Shown: piece by piece, positions 44,616 to 52,447 of the stretch | How the letters are laid out: each line of letters starts with the position of its first letter | Numbering within the stretch: position 1 is the first letter of the stretch | Source: an uncultured Clostridia bacterium | Lineage (GTDB): Bacteria; Bacillota; Clostridia; Peptostreptococcales; Anaerovoracaceae | DNA: 64,000 nucleotides | Assembly (NCBI GenBank): GCA_938049335.1 | Contig: CALIYX010000023.1 | Coordinates: forward strand, 62,001-126,000 | Direction: 5' to 3' | Program-made: the position numbers and the translations under genes | Notes under the pieces: model-generated | Told to the model about the DNA's origin: nothing | Seen by the model: the letters and a program-made list of their open reading frames with translations, nothing else | Databases searched by the model: none

Positions 44616-44971
44616 AAGTTCTCTCCTAATATGCGTACACCTTGTACATGTACATTTATCTCTTCTGTATTTATTCCAATAACATCCTTGACATAGCTTT
44701 TTACAGTTCTCTGTATCTGCCAAGCTAGCTGTGGTATTTGCACGCCGTATGACACGATGATGTATAGGTCTATACCTAATGCATCATTTTTCTTGTACAG
44801 TTTAACTCCTCTGCTTGCTTTTGCTTCACGCTTAAGCATGTTTATGCTCAAATTCTGAGGAATGCTATCATCAAAATCAATTACGCCTTCAATTGATCTT
44901 ACGCAAGAAGCTATGCAAATTGCTATGAAATCATTGGATAAGCGAACTCCATATATGCTTTCGTTACTCAC
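44612..44971 (-). CDS. Asp23/Gls24 family envelope-associated protein
   Basis: 119 residues from a GTG at 44971 with GGAGG nine nt upstream. VRLSNDFIAICIASCVRSIEGV at the start and LGIDLYIIVSYGVQIPQLAWQIQRTVKSY then EINVHVQGV at the end are typical of the Asp23 fold. Family members lie at the membrane and affect cell-envelope stress; in Clostridia one copy usually precedes nusB, as here. First gene of the asp23-nusB-(tsaD-like)-xseA-xseB-ispA-dxs-tlyA operon. Confidence 0.9.
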   Translation of the reverse strand: MSNESIYGVRLSNDFIAICIASCVRSIEGVIDFDDSIPQNLSINMLKREAKASRGVKLYKKNDALGIDLYIIVSYGVQIPQLAWQIQRTVKSYVKDVIGINTEEINVHVQGVRILGENL

Positions 44972-44997
44972 TATAGACTACCTCCATAGACACTGAA

Positions 44998-45026
44998 ATT
45001 ATATCATTTTTACTTATTCAGTGCAA
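44998..45026 (-). promoter_or_regulatory. Promoter of the asp23-nusB-dxs-tlyA operon
   Basis: On the minus strand TTGCAC (45026-45021), 17 nt, TATAAT (45003-44998). The -35 overlaps the last codons of the upstream GTPase-nuclease gene. The surrounding CTTATT/AATAAG (45030-45013) forms a small inverted repeat. Confidence 0.8.
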
Positions 45027-47540
45027 TAAGCGAGGCATCAGCTGGGCTTTTAGCATATCAAATTCCTTAAAGAAATCGCTTGCCGACTGCCGGTTTGCAC
45101 CCATTTGAAATATTGTCATCTGTTCAAGTCTATCAGATGTCACAACTGTGATGTTTTCACTTTTGATGTGCTCAAATACATATCTTTCTATATAGCTATC
45201 AGCCGTTTCGTTACTTGCTGTGAATATGAGTGTAACACCCAAGGTCTCTTCCTTACTTGCAAGTTTATCTTTATTTTTATATGCATCAAAGACAATTATC
45301 GGTTCCAATCCCTTCATAGCTGCGTATTCTGCAACAGTTTCCGATAGTTTATCTCTAGCAGCTCCTAGATCAAGTCTTGCTAGCTCTTTTAGTTCTGTAT
45401 TTGCATGTATGAGGTTGTATGCATCTACCAGGAGCACATGCTTTGCACTTACTTTGTTTCGAAGTGGTTTTGATGGATGTTTATGTTCATCAGGCTCAGG
45501 TCTTATGACTTTCTTGTACTTAACATGACTTACATCCCTCTTGCCATAGGTCTGTTCGAATATTTCATCTAGACTTCGCCTTGGATAATCAGTATTTCTT
45601 TCAAAATCAGAGGATGATCGATTCACATAAGGTTTAATATGCATGAACTCTTCACACTCCTGCCAGCTAATAGATACTCCGCTTCCGTTTCTTGTAAAAA
45701 TTGAAGAAGATGGATTATCAAAGTCTTCATCAGGATTATATCCATGACTACTTATGACTTCTTCGCTATTTCTACATGGAAGATATCCACTAATGTTTAT
45801 ATCAAAGCTTGATCCATCAAAACTAAAGTCTGGTATTTCATCCAAATGAGGTTTTAAATTAACTACTGGAGCACTTCCTTTTAGCTCGATTACATCGCCA
45901 TTTAAGACGTGTGAATCTATTACAGCACCTAATTTAGCAAGTTCAGAGTTTACTTTGCCAAAGTCATCACTTGAGACGGATATTTCAAAGCTATAAACTG
46001 GTTCTAAAAGCAAAGAGTTTGCTTTCATGAGAGCTTGTCTTACCGCGCGCCTTGATGCTTCTAGAAAATCTCCACTTTCTGTATGTCTTGCATGTTCACG
46101 CGCATGAAGCAATACGATTTCAACATCGGTGAGCCTTGCACCTATGAGAACACCTCTATGATCATAGTTTTGAAGTATATTAAGAATTTTATTTTGCTTT
46201 CCAAGCGGAAGCTCTGTCTCACTACACAAAGTGCTTACTTTTATTCCTGACCCATGTGGCAGAGGAATTAATCTAACATGAACCTCAGCATAATGCTTTA
46301 ATGGCTCAAAATGTCCATAGCCTTCAACATTATCTGATATAGTCTCTAAATATGTTATGGATTCATCCCCAAATTCAACTGAATATCCTAGTCTTCTTTC
46401 GATAAGCTGAGAAAGTGTCTGAAGCTGTAGTTCGCCAGAGACTGAAATTCTTATATCCTCTGAGTTTTCAATTTCTAGTTGTATCTCAGGTAGCTCTTCA
46501 AATATCTTATTCAGTTCTTTAGCTGCACTATGAAAATCTGCACCGTTTGGTAATATTAATTTTCTACTTACTGCAGAGGCATCGCTTTTAGGCATGATGG
46601 CTATATTATTTCTGTCAATAAGCTGACCTGAAAGCGTTTTTTCCAGGCCTGTAAGTACGCAAATTTCACCTGCAGAGGCTTCTTGCTTTGATATAAACTT
46701 GTCTCCGTTATAAAATCTTATATCGTTTATTTTCTCGTCATTAATGCTTTGCTTTAGTGAAACACTCCCGCCAGTAATTTTTACATGCGAAAGCCTGCTT
46801 CCAGTTTTATCTCTTGTAATCTTATATACAAAACAGCTGAAAGCATCATCGTATTCCCGCTTCACATCAAAATATGAAAGCAAGCTAATAAGCTCTTTTA
46901 CGCCATCTCCCCTTAGTGCAGAACCATAAACGCATGGAAAAAGAGCAGCTTTATTTACAAGTACCTTTATGTCTTGCTCAGTGAAGCCTGCTTTTTGCTC
47001 AAATATATCAAGTGCACAATCACTGCTAAAAGCAATTTTTTCATTAAGTTCTTCATCGATGTTTTGCAGCTTAACTGCATCAAAAACAGCTGATGATAAA
47101 CTGTGAAGCTGCGTGCGTATCTTCTCTTTATCAAAAGAAGCTAGATCACACTTATTAACGAAGATAATTCTTGGAATAGCATATTTATCGAGCTTGCTCC
47201 AAATCTGTCTTGTACGTTTATTTACGCCTTCAGACGATACAATTAAAATAGCAGCATCAAGTACATTTAATGTCCTTTCGGCTTCTGCAGCAAAGTCAAT
47301 GTGACCTGGAGTATCGATAAGCACGACATCCATATCACCTGCACTGAATCTTGCTTCCTTTGAGAAAATAGTTATACCACGTTTTCTTTCCATGATATCG
47401 CTATCTAGCAAGGTGTCACCATCATCTACATGGCCTAAGCGTCTTGTAACGCCTAAGTTAAATAGAACATTCTCTGAAAGTGTTGTTTTACCTGCATCTG
47501 CTGAAGCTAATATGCCAAGAGTGAGTTTATTGCTCTTCAT
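45018..47540 (-). CDS. TetM-like translational GTPase fused to a YacP/Rae1-like NYN endoribonuclease
   Basis: 840 residues. The GTPase half (about 1-600) has G1 ADAGKTT (residues 14-20), RGITI (54-58), DTPGH (76-80) and NKCD (129-132), then EF-G/Tet-like domains. The loop that displaces tetracycline in TetM (YSPVST in the aligned place) reads HAREHARHTESGDF (479-492) here, so tetracycline protection is unlikely. A linker (about 600-698) leads to a NYN domain (700-840): VDAYN (705-709), VFDA (750-753), ETAD (778-781), TSD (801-803), GANRQSASDF. These match Bacillus YacP/Rae1, which cuts mRNA in the ribosomal A site. Overlaps the upstream CNNM gene by 14 nt. Confidence 0.88.
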   Translation of the reverse strand: MKSNKLTLGILASADAGKTTLSENVLFNLGVTRRLGHVDDGDTLLDSDIMERKRGITIFSKEARFSAGDMDVVLIDTPGHIDFAAEAERTLNVLDAAILIVSSEGVNKRTRQIWSKLDKYAIPRIIFVNKCDLASFDKEKIRTQLHSLSSAVFDAVKLQNIDEELNEKIAFSSDCALDIFEQKAGFTEQDIKVLVNKAALFPCVYGSALRGDGVKELISLLSYFDVKREYDDAFSCFVYKITRDKTGSRLSHVKITGGSVSLKQSINDEKINDIRFYNGDKFISKQEASAGEICVLTGLEKTLSGQLIDRNNIAIMPKSDASAVSRKLILPNGADFHSAAKELNKIFEELPEIQLEIENSEDIRISVSGELQLQTLSQLIERRLGYSVEFGDESITYLETISDNVEGYGHFEPLKHYAEVHVRLIPLPHGSGIKVSTLCSETELPLGKQNKILNILQNYDHRGVLIGARLTDVEIVLLHAREHARHTESGDFLEASRRAVRQALMKANSLLLEPVYSFEISVSSDDFGKVNSELAKLGAVIDSHVLNGDVIELKGSAPVVNLKPHLDEIPDFSFDGSSFDINISGYLPCRNSEEVISSHGYNPDEDFDNPSSSIFTRNGSGVSISWQECEEFMHIKPYVNRSSSDFERNTDYPRRSLDEIFEQTYGKRDVSHVKYKKVIRPEPDEHKHPSKPLRNKVSAKHVLLVDAYNLIHANTELKELARLDLGAARDKLSETVAEYAAMKGLEPIIVFDAYKNKDKLASKEETLGVTLIFTASNETADSYIERYVFEHIKSENITVVTSDRLEQMTIFQMGANRQSASDFFKEFDMLKAQLMPRLLH

Positions 47541-48819
47541 CTTCCATATCTTCCTCTTGCTCAGGCAAGATACTCATTTTGATGCTTTCTATTCGTCTAT
47601 CCTTAACAGATAGAATTGTAAATTCAAAGTTCTTAAATTTAATTACGCGGTCAGTTTCATCCTCTGTTGGAATTTCTCCAAGTAAATCGATGAGGAATCC
47701 GCCCAATGTCTCACTGTTATCCGACTCAAGCTCTATATTTAACTCTTCATTAAGGTCATCTAGATTTGCCTTACCATTTATAATATATGTTGAATCATCA
47801 ATCTTATGTAGTGAGAATTCCTCCTCATCGTATTCATCGTCAATTTCTCCCATTACCTCTTCGATAATGTCTTCCATGGTAACGATTCCACTAAATCCAC
47901 CATATTCATCAATCAAAATGGCAATGTGCTGTCTCTCCCTTTGTAATTCAAAGAAAAGAGAGTCAATATTCTTAGTCTCAGGAACTAGATAAGGCTTTCT
48001 TAGTATTGATTTAATATCTACATTTTCAAAGCCATCCTCTCTTGCCTTAATAAGGTAGTCCTTGATATGAAGAATGCCTATGATATTGTCAGATTCACCT
48101 TCACATACTGGAATTCTTGAATATCTAAGCTCCATGAGCTGATCCATGTACTCTTCTGCTGGATCGTCAAGATCAATGAGGAAAACATCAGTTCTCGGTG
48201 TCATAATTTCATATGCTAGTTCATCATCGAATTCGAAGATGCTGTTGATCATCTTTTTTCCTTCTTCTTTGATATCGCCACTCTGCTGTCCTGCTTCAAG
48301 CATGGACATTACATCCTCCTCAGAGAACCTATTCATCTCTATCTTCGTATTTTGACGGAAAATCTTAAGTACAATGTCGGTAAGGAACTTAGAAATTATA
48401 ACAATTGGATATAAAGCTACCAAAATGAAATTTTGAAAGCCTGAAAATTTATATACGATTATGTCGCTATGCTGAATTGCAAGCTTTCTTGGAAAGAGTT
48501 CGCCTAAAATTAGTAGCGCTGCAAAGTATACAGGTATTCCCACATAGATTCTGCAAGGCATGAACAAAACGATAACAGCACCTGCGATTATGCAGGCGTA
48601 GTTCACAATTCTATTTGTATATCTGCATCTAAAAGGCTTTTGGAGAATCTTCTCAACTAGGATGCCCTTTTTGTCCTTGCCTGCCGAATTAGGGATTAGA
48701 ACCCTATTAAGGCTAACATTGCTAAATGCAGTGTTGCAAAGTATTATCAAAGCGTGAAGCAACATTAAAGCTGCTATTATCGATATTCCTAAACTTAAAC
48801 TAATGGGGTCACTTGACAT
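47527..48819 (-). CDS. CNNM/CorC (hemolysin C-like) membrane protein with CBS domains
   Basis: 430 residues: a DUF21/CNNM membrane domain with about four hydrophobic segments (about 8-150, ILGELFPRKLAIQHSD), two CBS repeats (about 205-330, TPRTDVFLIDLDD and IDEYGGFSGIVTMEDIIEEVMGEI), and a CorC_HlyC domain (about 340-420). Family members export or sense Mg2+ or related ions. The tail ends in acidic residues. Shares a transcript with trhP upstream (10-nt gap) and overlaps the GTPase-nuclease gene. Confidence 0.92.
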   Translation of the reverse strand: MSSDPISLSLGISIIAALMLLHALIILCNTAFSNVSLNRVLIPNSAGKDKKGILVEKILQKPFRCRYTNRIVNYACIIAGAVIVLFMPCRIYVGIPVYFAALLILGELFPRKLAIQHSDIIVYKFSGFQNFILVALYPIVIISKFLTDIVLKIFRQNTKIEMNRFSEEDVMSMLEAGQQSGDIKEEGKKMINSIFEFDDELAYEIMTPRTDVFLIDLDDPAEEYMDQLMELRYSRIPVCEGESDNIIGILHIKDYLIKAREDGFENVDIKSILRKPYLVPETKNIDSLFFELQRERQHIAILIDEYGGFSGIVTMEDIIEEVMGEIDDEYDEEEFSLHKIDDSTYIINGKANLDDLNEELNIELESDNSETLGGFLIDLLGEIPTEDETDRVIKFKNFEFTILSVKDRRIESIKMSILPEQEEDMEDEEQ

Positions 48820-48829
48820 GGTATCTCCT

Positions 48830-50059
48830 TTATTTCGTTTCCTTACGCATCATATAGTTGACTTTAACTGGTCTATCTACTTTAATCTTAAGCATTTGCT
48901 GTGGATGAGGTGCGCTCTTTAGTGCTTCTCCTGTTTCTAGATCATACATCTCTGTAATAGTTTGTTCAAATGCTCTGCAATCAGGTCCAAATATTTCTAC
49001 TGTATCGCCGATAAGCATCTTATTTCTCTGCTCAACTATTGCCATAGATGTTTCTTCATCATATCCCTTAATCATACCGACAAAAGAATATTCTCTAACA
49101 TATGATGATAACTTATAGTTTTGGGCTTCTTCATCGGCTTTTTCATAGTAGAATCCAGTTGTGAACTCTCTATGACTTGCCTTGCTTAGCTCTATCAGAC
49201 ACTGCTTCTTCTCAGCATCATCGTATTTACCATCATAGTAAGCGTCTATAGCTCTCCTATATGCTCCAATTACGATTGCAAGGTAGAATATGCTCTTGTT
49301 TCTACCTTCTATCTTAGCTGAAGCAATATTTGACTTAGCAAGGTCTTCAATATGCTCTATCATACATAGATCCTTGGAATTCATTATGTATGTACCGCGC
49401 TCATCCTCTTCTATTGGATAATATTCTCCAGGTCTTTTCTCCTCCTGAAGTGCATATTTCCAGCGACAAGGATGTGCACATCTTCCTCTATTTGAGTCTC
49501 TATCAGCCATGAAGTTACTGAGCAAGCATCTTCCAGAATATGAAATACACATTGCACCATGTATAAATGCCTCGATTTCAAGATCTTTAGGTATATTCTT
49601 CATAAGCTCGCTTATTTCTGCAAGCGATAGCTCTCTAGCCAAAACAAGCCTTCTTAGCCCCATATTGTACCAAAAATTTGCTGTTGCATAGTTTGTCATG
49701 TTAGCCTGAGTTGAAAGATGTATCTCAGCATTTGGAATAATATCCTTGATGAGTGCCATGATTCCTGGATCAGAAATTAAGAATGCATCTATAGGAAGCT
49801 CCTTAATTGAATGAAGATATTCTGTCAAAGGCTTGATGTCTTCATTATGAGCAAAGATATTAAGCGTCATGTAGCACTTCTTACCTCTCTCATGAGCAAA
49901 CTCAAGTCCCTCAATCATGTCTTCCTTTGTAAAGCCACCAGCTCCAGCTCTAAGACTGAACATCTGACCACCAAAATAAACGGCATCTGCACCGTATTCA
50001 ATAGCTATTTTTAGCTTTTCTAAATCACCCGCAGGTGCTAATAATTCTATTCTTTGCAT
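48830..50059 (-). CDS. trhP: Peptidase U32 family tRNA hydroxylation protein (TrhP-like)
   Basis: 409 residues. ELLAPAGDLEKLKIAIEYGADAVYFGG and STQANMTNYATANFW are U32 motifs; four cysteines in AMCISYSGRC, NRGRCAHPC would hold an iron-sulfur cluster. In Bacillus the homologues YrrN/YrrO (TrhP1/P2) and in E. coli TrhP hydroxylate U34 of tRNA using prephenate-derived chemistry. The neighbouring methyltransferase acts on that product, which supports this over a protease role. Only one copy is present, against two in Bacillus. Confidence 0.88.
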   Translation of the reverse strand: MQRIELLAPAGDLEKLKIAIEYGADAVYFGGQMFSLRAGAGGFTKEDMIEGLEFAHERGKKCYMTLNIFAHNEDIKPLTEYLHSIKELPIDAFLISDPGIMALIKDIIPNAEIHLSTQANMTNYATANFWYNMGLRRLVLARELSLAEISELMKNIPKDLEIEAFIHGAMCISYSGRCLLSNFMADRDSNRGRCAHPCRWKYALQEEKRPGEYYPIEEDERGTYIMNSKDLCMIEHIEDLAKSNIASAKIEGRNKSIFYLAIVIGAYRRAIDAYYDGKYDDAEKKQCLIELSKASHREFTTGFYYEKADEEAQNYKLSSYVREYSFVGMIKGYDEETSMAIVEQRNKMLIGDTVEIFGPDCRAFEQTITEMYDLETGEALKSAPHPQQMLKIKVDRPVKVNYMMRKETK

Positions 50060-50718
50060 GTATTCCCCTTATAAACACTTAATGCTAATCCATCACCTAT
50101 GTCAAGCAGTGTAGTATGAAGATATGGGCAGTGAGTTAGAAAACTCAAAAACTCATTCATTCTTCTGCCGTTTGTGCGATGTTTGGCTTTACAATCATAT
50201 TTCTCTGAAACTGTGACACCTCTTTGCCAAATGTCATCTGATATTATGATTGCATTTTCTGCACAGACTCTAACTGCTGCATCAAAGAAACGTCTGTAGT
50301 GACTCTTTGCTGCATCTATTAACACAAAATCAAAGTCTGATATTCCCATATCAAATAGCTTGTCGCACTGCTCCTGACCATCACCGAGCATAAAATGAAT
50401 TCTACCTGAGTTATCAAATGAAGCTACATTTTTCTTAGCTATCTCGAGTATTTGTTCATCCTTTTCTATAGAATAAATCTCTGCATCCTCGCATATTCTA
50501 GAAAAATACATTGCAGAATATCCAATTGCAGTTCCTATCTCTAGTATTTTCTTAGGTCTCTTGCTCTCTAAAACAGTTCTAAGAAACATCTCGGTATCTC
50601 TTCTGATAACTGGTATATATTCCTCTTCTGACATCAGTCTAAGCCCCATAAGCTCATCGCATATAGGCTCGTAAAAGCTGTTTATATACTCTCTAATATC
50701 ATCTCTAAGATTTGCCAT
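50047..50718 (-). CDS. trmR: tRNA 5-hydroxyuridine methyltransferase (TrmR, YrrM-like)
   Basis: 223 residues, class I SAM methyltransferase of the catechol O-methyltransferase-like family: ILEIGTAIGYSAMYFSR (SAM loop), FDFVLIDAAKSHYRRFF and the metal-binding IIISDDIWQRG. In Bacillus YrrM (TrmR) methylates ho5U34 to mo5U34. The order mltG-trmR-trhP is the same as Bacillus yrrL-yrrM-yrrN/O, which is why this specific call is made. Overlaps trhP by 13 nt. Confidence 0.87.
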   Translation of the reverse strand: MANLRDDIREYINSFYEPICDELMGLRLMSEEEYIPVIRRDTEMFLRTVLESKRPKKILEIGTAIGYSAMYFSRICEDAEIYSIEKDEQILEIAKKNVASFDNSGRIHFMLGDGQEQCDKLFDMGISDFDFVLIDAAKSHYRRFFDAAVRVCAENAIIISDDIWQRGVTVSEKYDCKAKHRTNGRRMNEFLSFLTHCPYLHTTLLDIGDGLALSVYKGNTCKE

Positions 50719-50720
50719 AC

Positions 50721-51755
50721 TTATTTACCCTCAACTGAAGCATAATAATCTTCCTTGTTTTTTAGGAATTCATCGTAGTCCTTAGAGAATTTCATTGATC
50801 CATCACCCTTGTCGCTAACAACAAAGTAAATATAATCTGTTTTTGCAGGATTTAGGGCTGCTTCAAGCGAAGCCTTTCCTGGGCAAGCTATAGGTCCAGG
50901 TGGAAGCCCTTCATATATATATGTGTTATATGGCGATTCAATTGATATATCGTTTTCATCTAGGAAATGCTTCTGTTTTCCAAGCAAAAACTGAACGCAA
51001 GAGCACATCTGAAGCTTCATATTCTTATCTAATCTGTTATAGATTACACTAGCAACCTTTGCCCTCTCATCGTCTAAAACAGTTTCTCTTTCGATAATAG
51101 AAGCTACTGTGACTATCTCTCTATCTGTATATCCCATCTTTTTAGCTTTTTTACGCATGTCAGGTGTGTATATCTCATCAAAGCGTTTAAGCATCTCGTT
51201 TATTATAAACTTCTCGTTAGATCCCTTTGGAACAGAATAAGTATCTGGAAACAAGAAGCCTTCTAATCTGCTTTCACCTTGCACAGAATCATCTAAAAAG
51301 CTATAGTCAAATTTTTCGTTAGCAACAGCATTCATAAATTTATCGTAATCAACTACACCATCTTTGGATAACTTTTTGGCAATTTGCTTTGTAGTATATC
51401 CTTCTGGAATGGTGAAAGTCGTATTATCTACATTTCCGGTTTTAAGGTCTTTTGCTATATCTTCTGCACTCATGGATGGTGAGAACAAATAGCTTCCGGC
51501 CTGAAATCCATTATCCAGTCCATGCACCTTACAATATAGTCTAAATGCAAAGGATGACTTTATTACACCCTTTTTCTCAAGCTCATCTGATATTGTTTTT
51601 ACAGTAGCTCCCTGAACTACCTCTATGTTAATTCTCTTGTCTGACTTAGCATCAAATGGTTTGCCAGCTGAATGCACGTAGTAGAATGAGCATCCTACAG
51701 CTATAACTAGCAAGATTACTACAGACAAAATGAGTTTTTTTAATTTGTTTTTCAT
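50721..51755 (-). CDS. mltG: Endolytic murein transglycosylase MltG
   Basis: 344 residues from ATG 51755 (AAAGGATAAT before it); the frame extends to 51809 but that part lies in a hairpin. One N-terminal membrane anchor (about 6-25) precedes a LysM-like subdomain and the YceG catalytic domain with the glutamate in VASIIERET and SPYNTYIYEGLPPGPI. Cleaves nascent glycan chains and sets their length. Ends 2 nt before the trmR start. Confidence 0.94.
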   Translation of the reverse strand: MKNKLKKLILSVVILLVIAVGCSFYYVHSAGKPFDAKSDKRINIEVVQGATVKTISDELEKKGVIKSSFAFRLYCKVHGLDNGFQAGSYLFSPSMSAEDIAKDLKTGNVDNTTFTIPEGYTTKQIAKKLSKDGVVDYDKFMNAVANEKFDYSFLDDSVQGESRLEGFLFPDTYSVPKGSNEKFIINEMLKRFDEIYTPDMRKKAKKMGYTDREIVTVASIIERETVLDDERAKVASVIYNRLDKNMKLQMCSCVQFLLGKQKHFLDENDISIESPYNTYIYEGLPPGPIACPGKASLEAALNPAKTDYIYFVVSDKGDGSMKFSKDYDEFLKNKEDYYASVEGK

Positions 51756-51776
51756 ATTATCCTTTATATATATGTA

Positions 51777-51799
51777 GGGGAACGCAATATGCGTTCCCC
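51777..51799 (-). terminator. Perfect 10-bp hairpin between efp and mltG
   Basis: GGGGAACGCA (51777-51786), loop ATA, TGCGTTCCCC (51790-51799). On the minus strand the tail is TACATATATA, not a T-run, so it may be an attenuator, RNA-stability element or weak terminator rather than a standard terminator. Confidence 0.55.
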
Positions 51800-51814
51800 C
51801 TCTTCTCATAGTTA

Positions 51815-52375
51815 TTATTTTGCTCTACCTAGATACTCGCCACTTCTTGTATCTATCTGAATTTTTTCGCCTTCGTTTATGAAAATTGGAACTTGTATTA
51901 CAGCACCTGTTTCAACTGTAGCTGCCTTTGTTACGTTTGTAGCAGTGTCGCCCTTTACGCCAGGCTCTGTCTCAATTACAGTCAGGTTAACGAAGTTTGG
52001 AGCTTCTACAAGGAACGGCTTTTCGTTATAGAACTTAATTGTAGCTTCATCGTTCTCTCTGAGGTACTTCATAGCTTCTTCTACCTGGTCCTTACCGATA
52101 GGAATCTGCTCATATGACTCAGTGTCCATGAAGTAGTAAAGATCTCCATCGTTATATAGATACTGCATTGTCTTTGTATCTATACGAGCGTTCTCAAACT
52201 TATCACTTGGGTTGAAAGCTTCTTCTCTTGTTGCTCCTGTGATGATGTTCTTATATTTTGTTCTTACAAAAGCAGCACCCTTACCTGGCTTTACATGCTG
52301 GAAGTCAAGTATTACGTATGGTTCACCATTGATCTCAAAAGTTATACCTTTTCTAAAATCTCCTGCTGTAATCAT
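51815..52375 (-). CDS. efp: Elongation factor P
   Basis: 186 residues, three beta-barrel domains. The tip of domain I reads HVKPGKGAAFVRTK with K32 at the position that reaches the peptidyl-transferase centre; in Bacillus that Lys carries 5-aminopentanol. GDTATNVTKAATVETGAVIQVP and DTRSGEYLGRAK are in domain III. Relieves stalling at proline runs. Has its own promoter, and hairpin 3' of it. Confidence 0.97.
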   Translation of the reverse strand: MITAGDFRKGITFEINGEPYVILDFQHVKPGKGAAFVRTKYKNIITGATREEAFNPSDKFENARIDTKTMQYLYNDGDLYYFMDTESYEQIPIGKDQVEEAMKYLRENDEATIKFYNEKPFLVEAPNFVNLTVIETEPGVKGDTATNVTKAATVETGAVIQVPIFINEGEKIQIDTRSGEYLGRAK

Positions 52376-52413
52376 GTTTTTCTCTCTTTCTTATACTGAT
52401 TTCGATACCGTAT

Positions 52414-52442
52414 ATTATAGCAAATTTATGCCTGTTTAACAA
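52414..52442 (-). promoter_or_regulatory. efp promoter
   Basis: On the minus strand TTGTTA (52442-52437), 17 nt, TATAAT (52419-52414), in the 72-nt gap after the RNase J gene. Transcript would start near 52407. Confidence 0.8.
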
Positions 52443-52447
52443 TATTT

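Noticed and set aside
44616..44723. Longer NusB with a Cys-rich N-terminus
   Set aside because: The added 36 residues are the asp23 3' end read in another frame; ATG 44615 has a good ribosome-binding site and fits the family start.
45018..47540. Acquired tetracycline-resistance gene (tetM/tetW type)
   Set aside because: The GTPase is Tet-like, but the loop that displaces tetracycline is not conserved (HAREHARHTESGDF in place of the YSPVST region), the G1 motif differs, a nuclease domain is attached, and the gene lies in a housekeeping operon with no mobile element.
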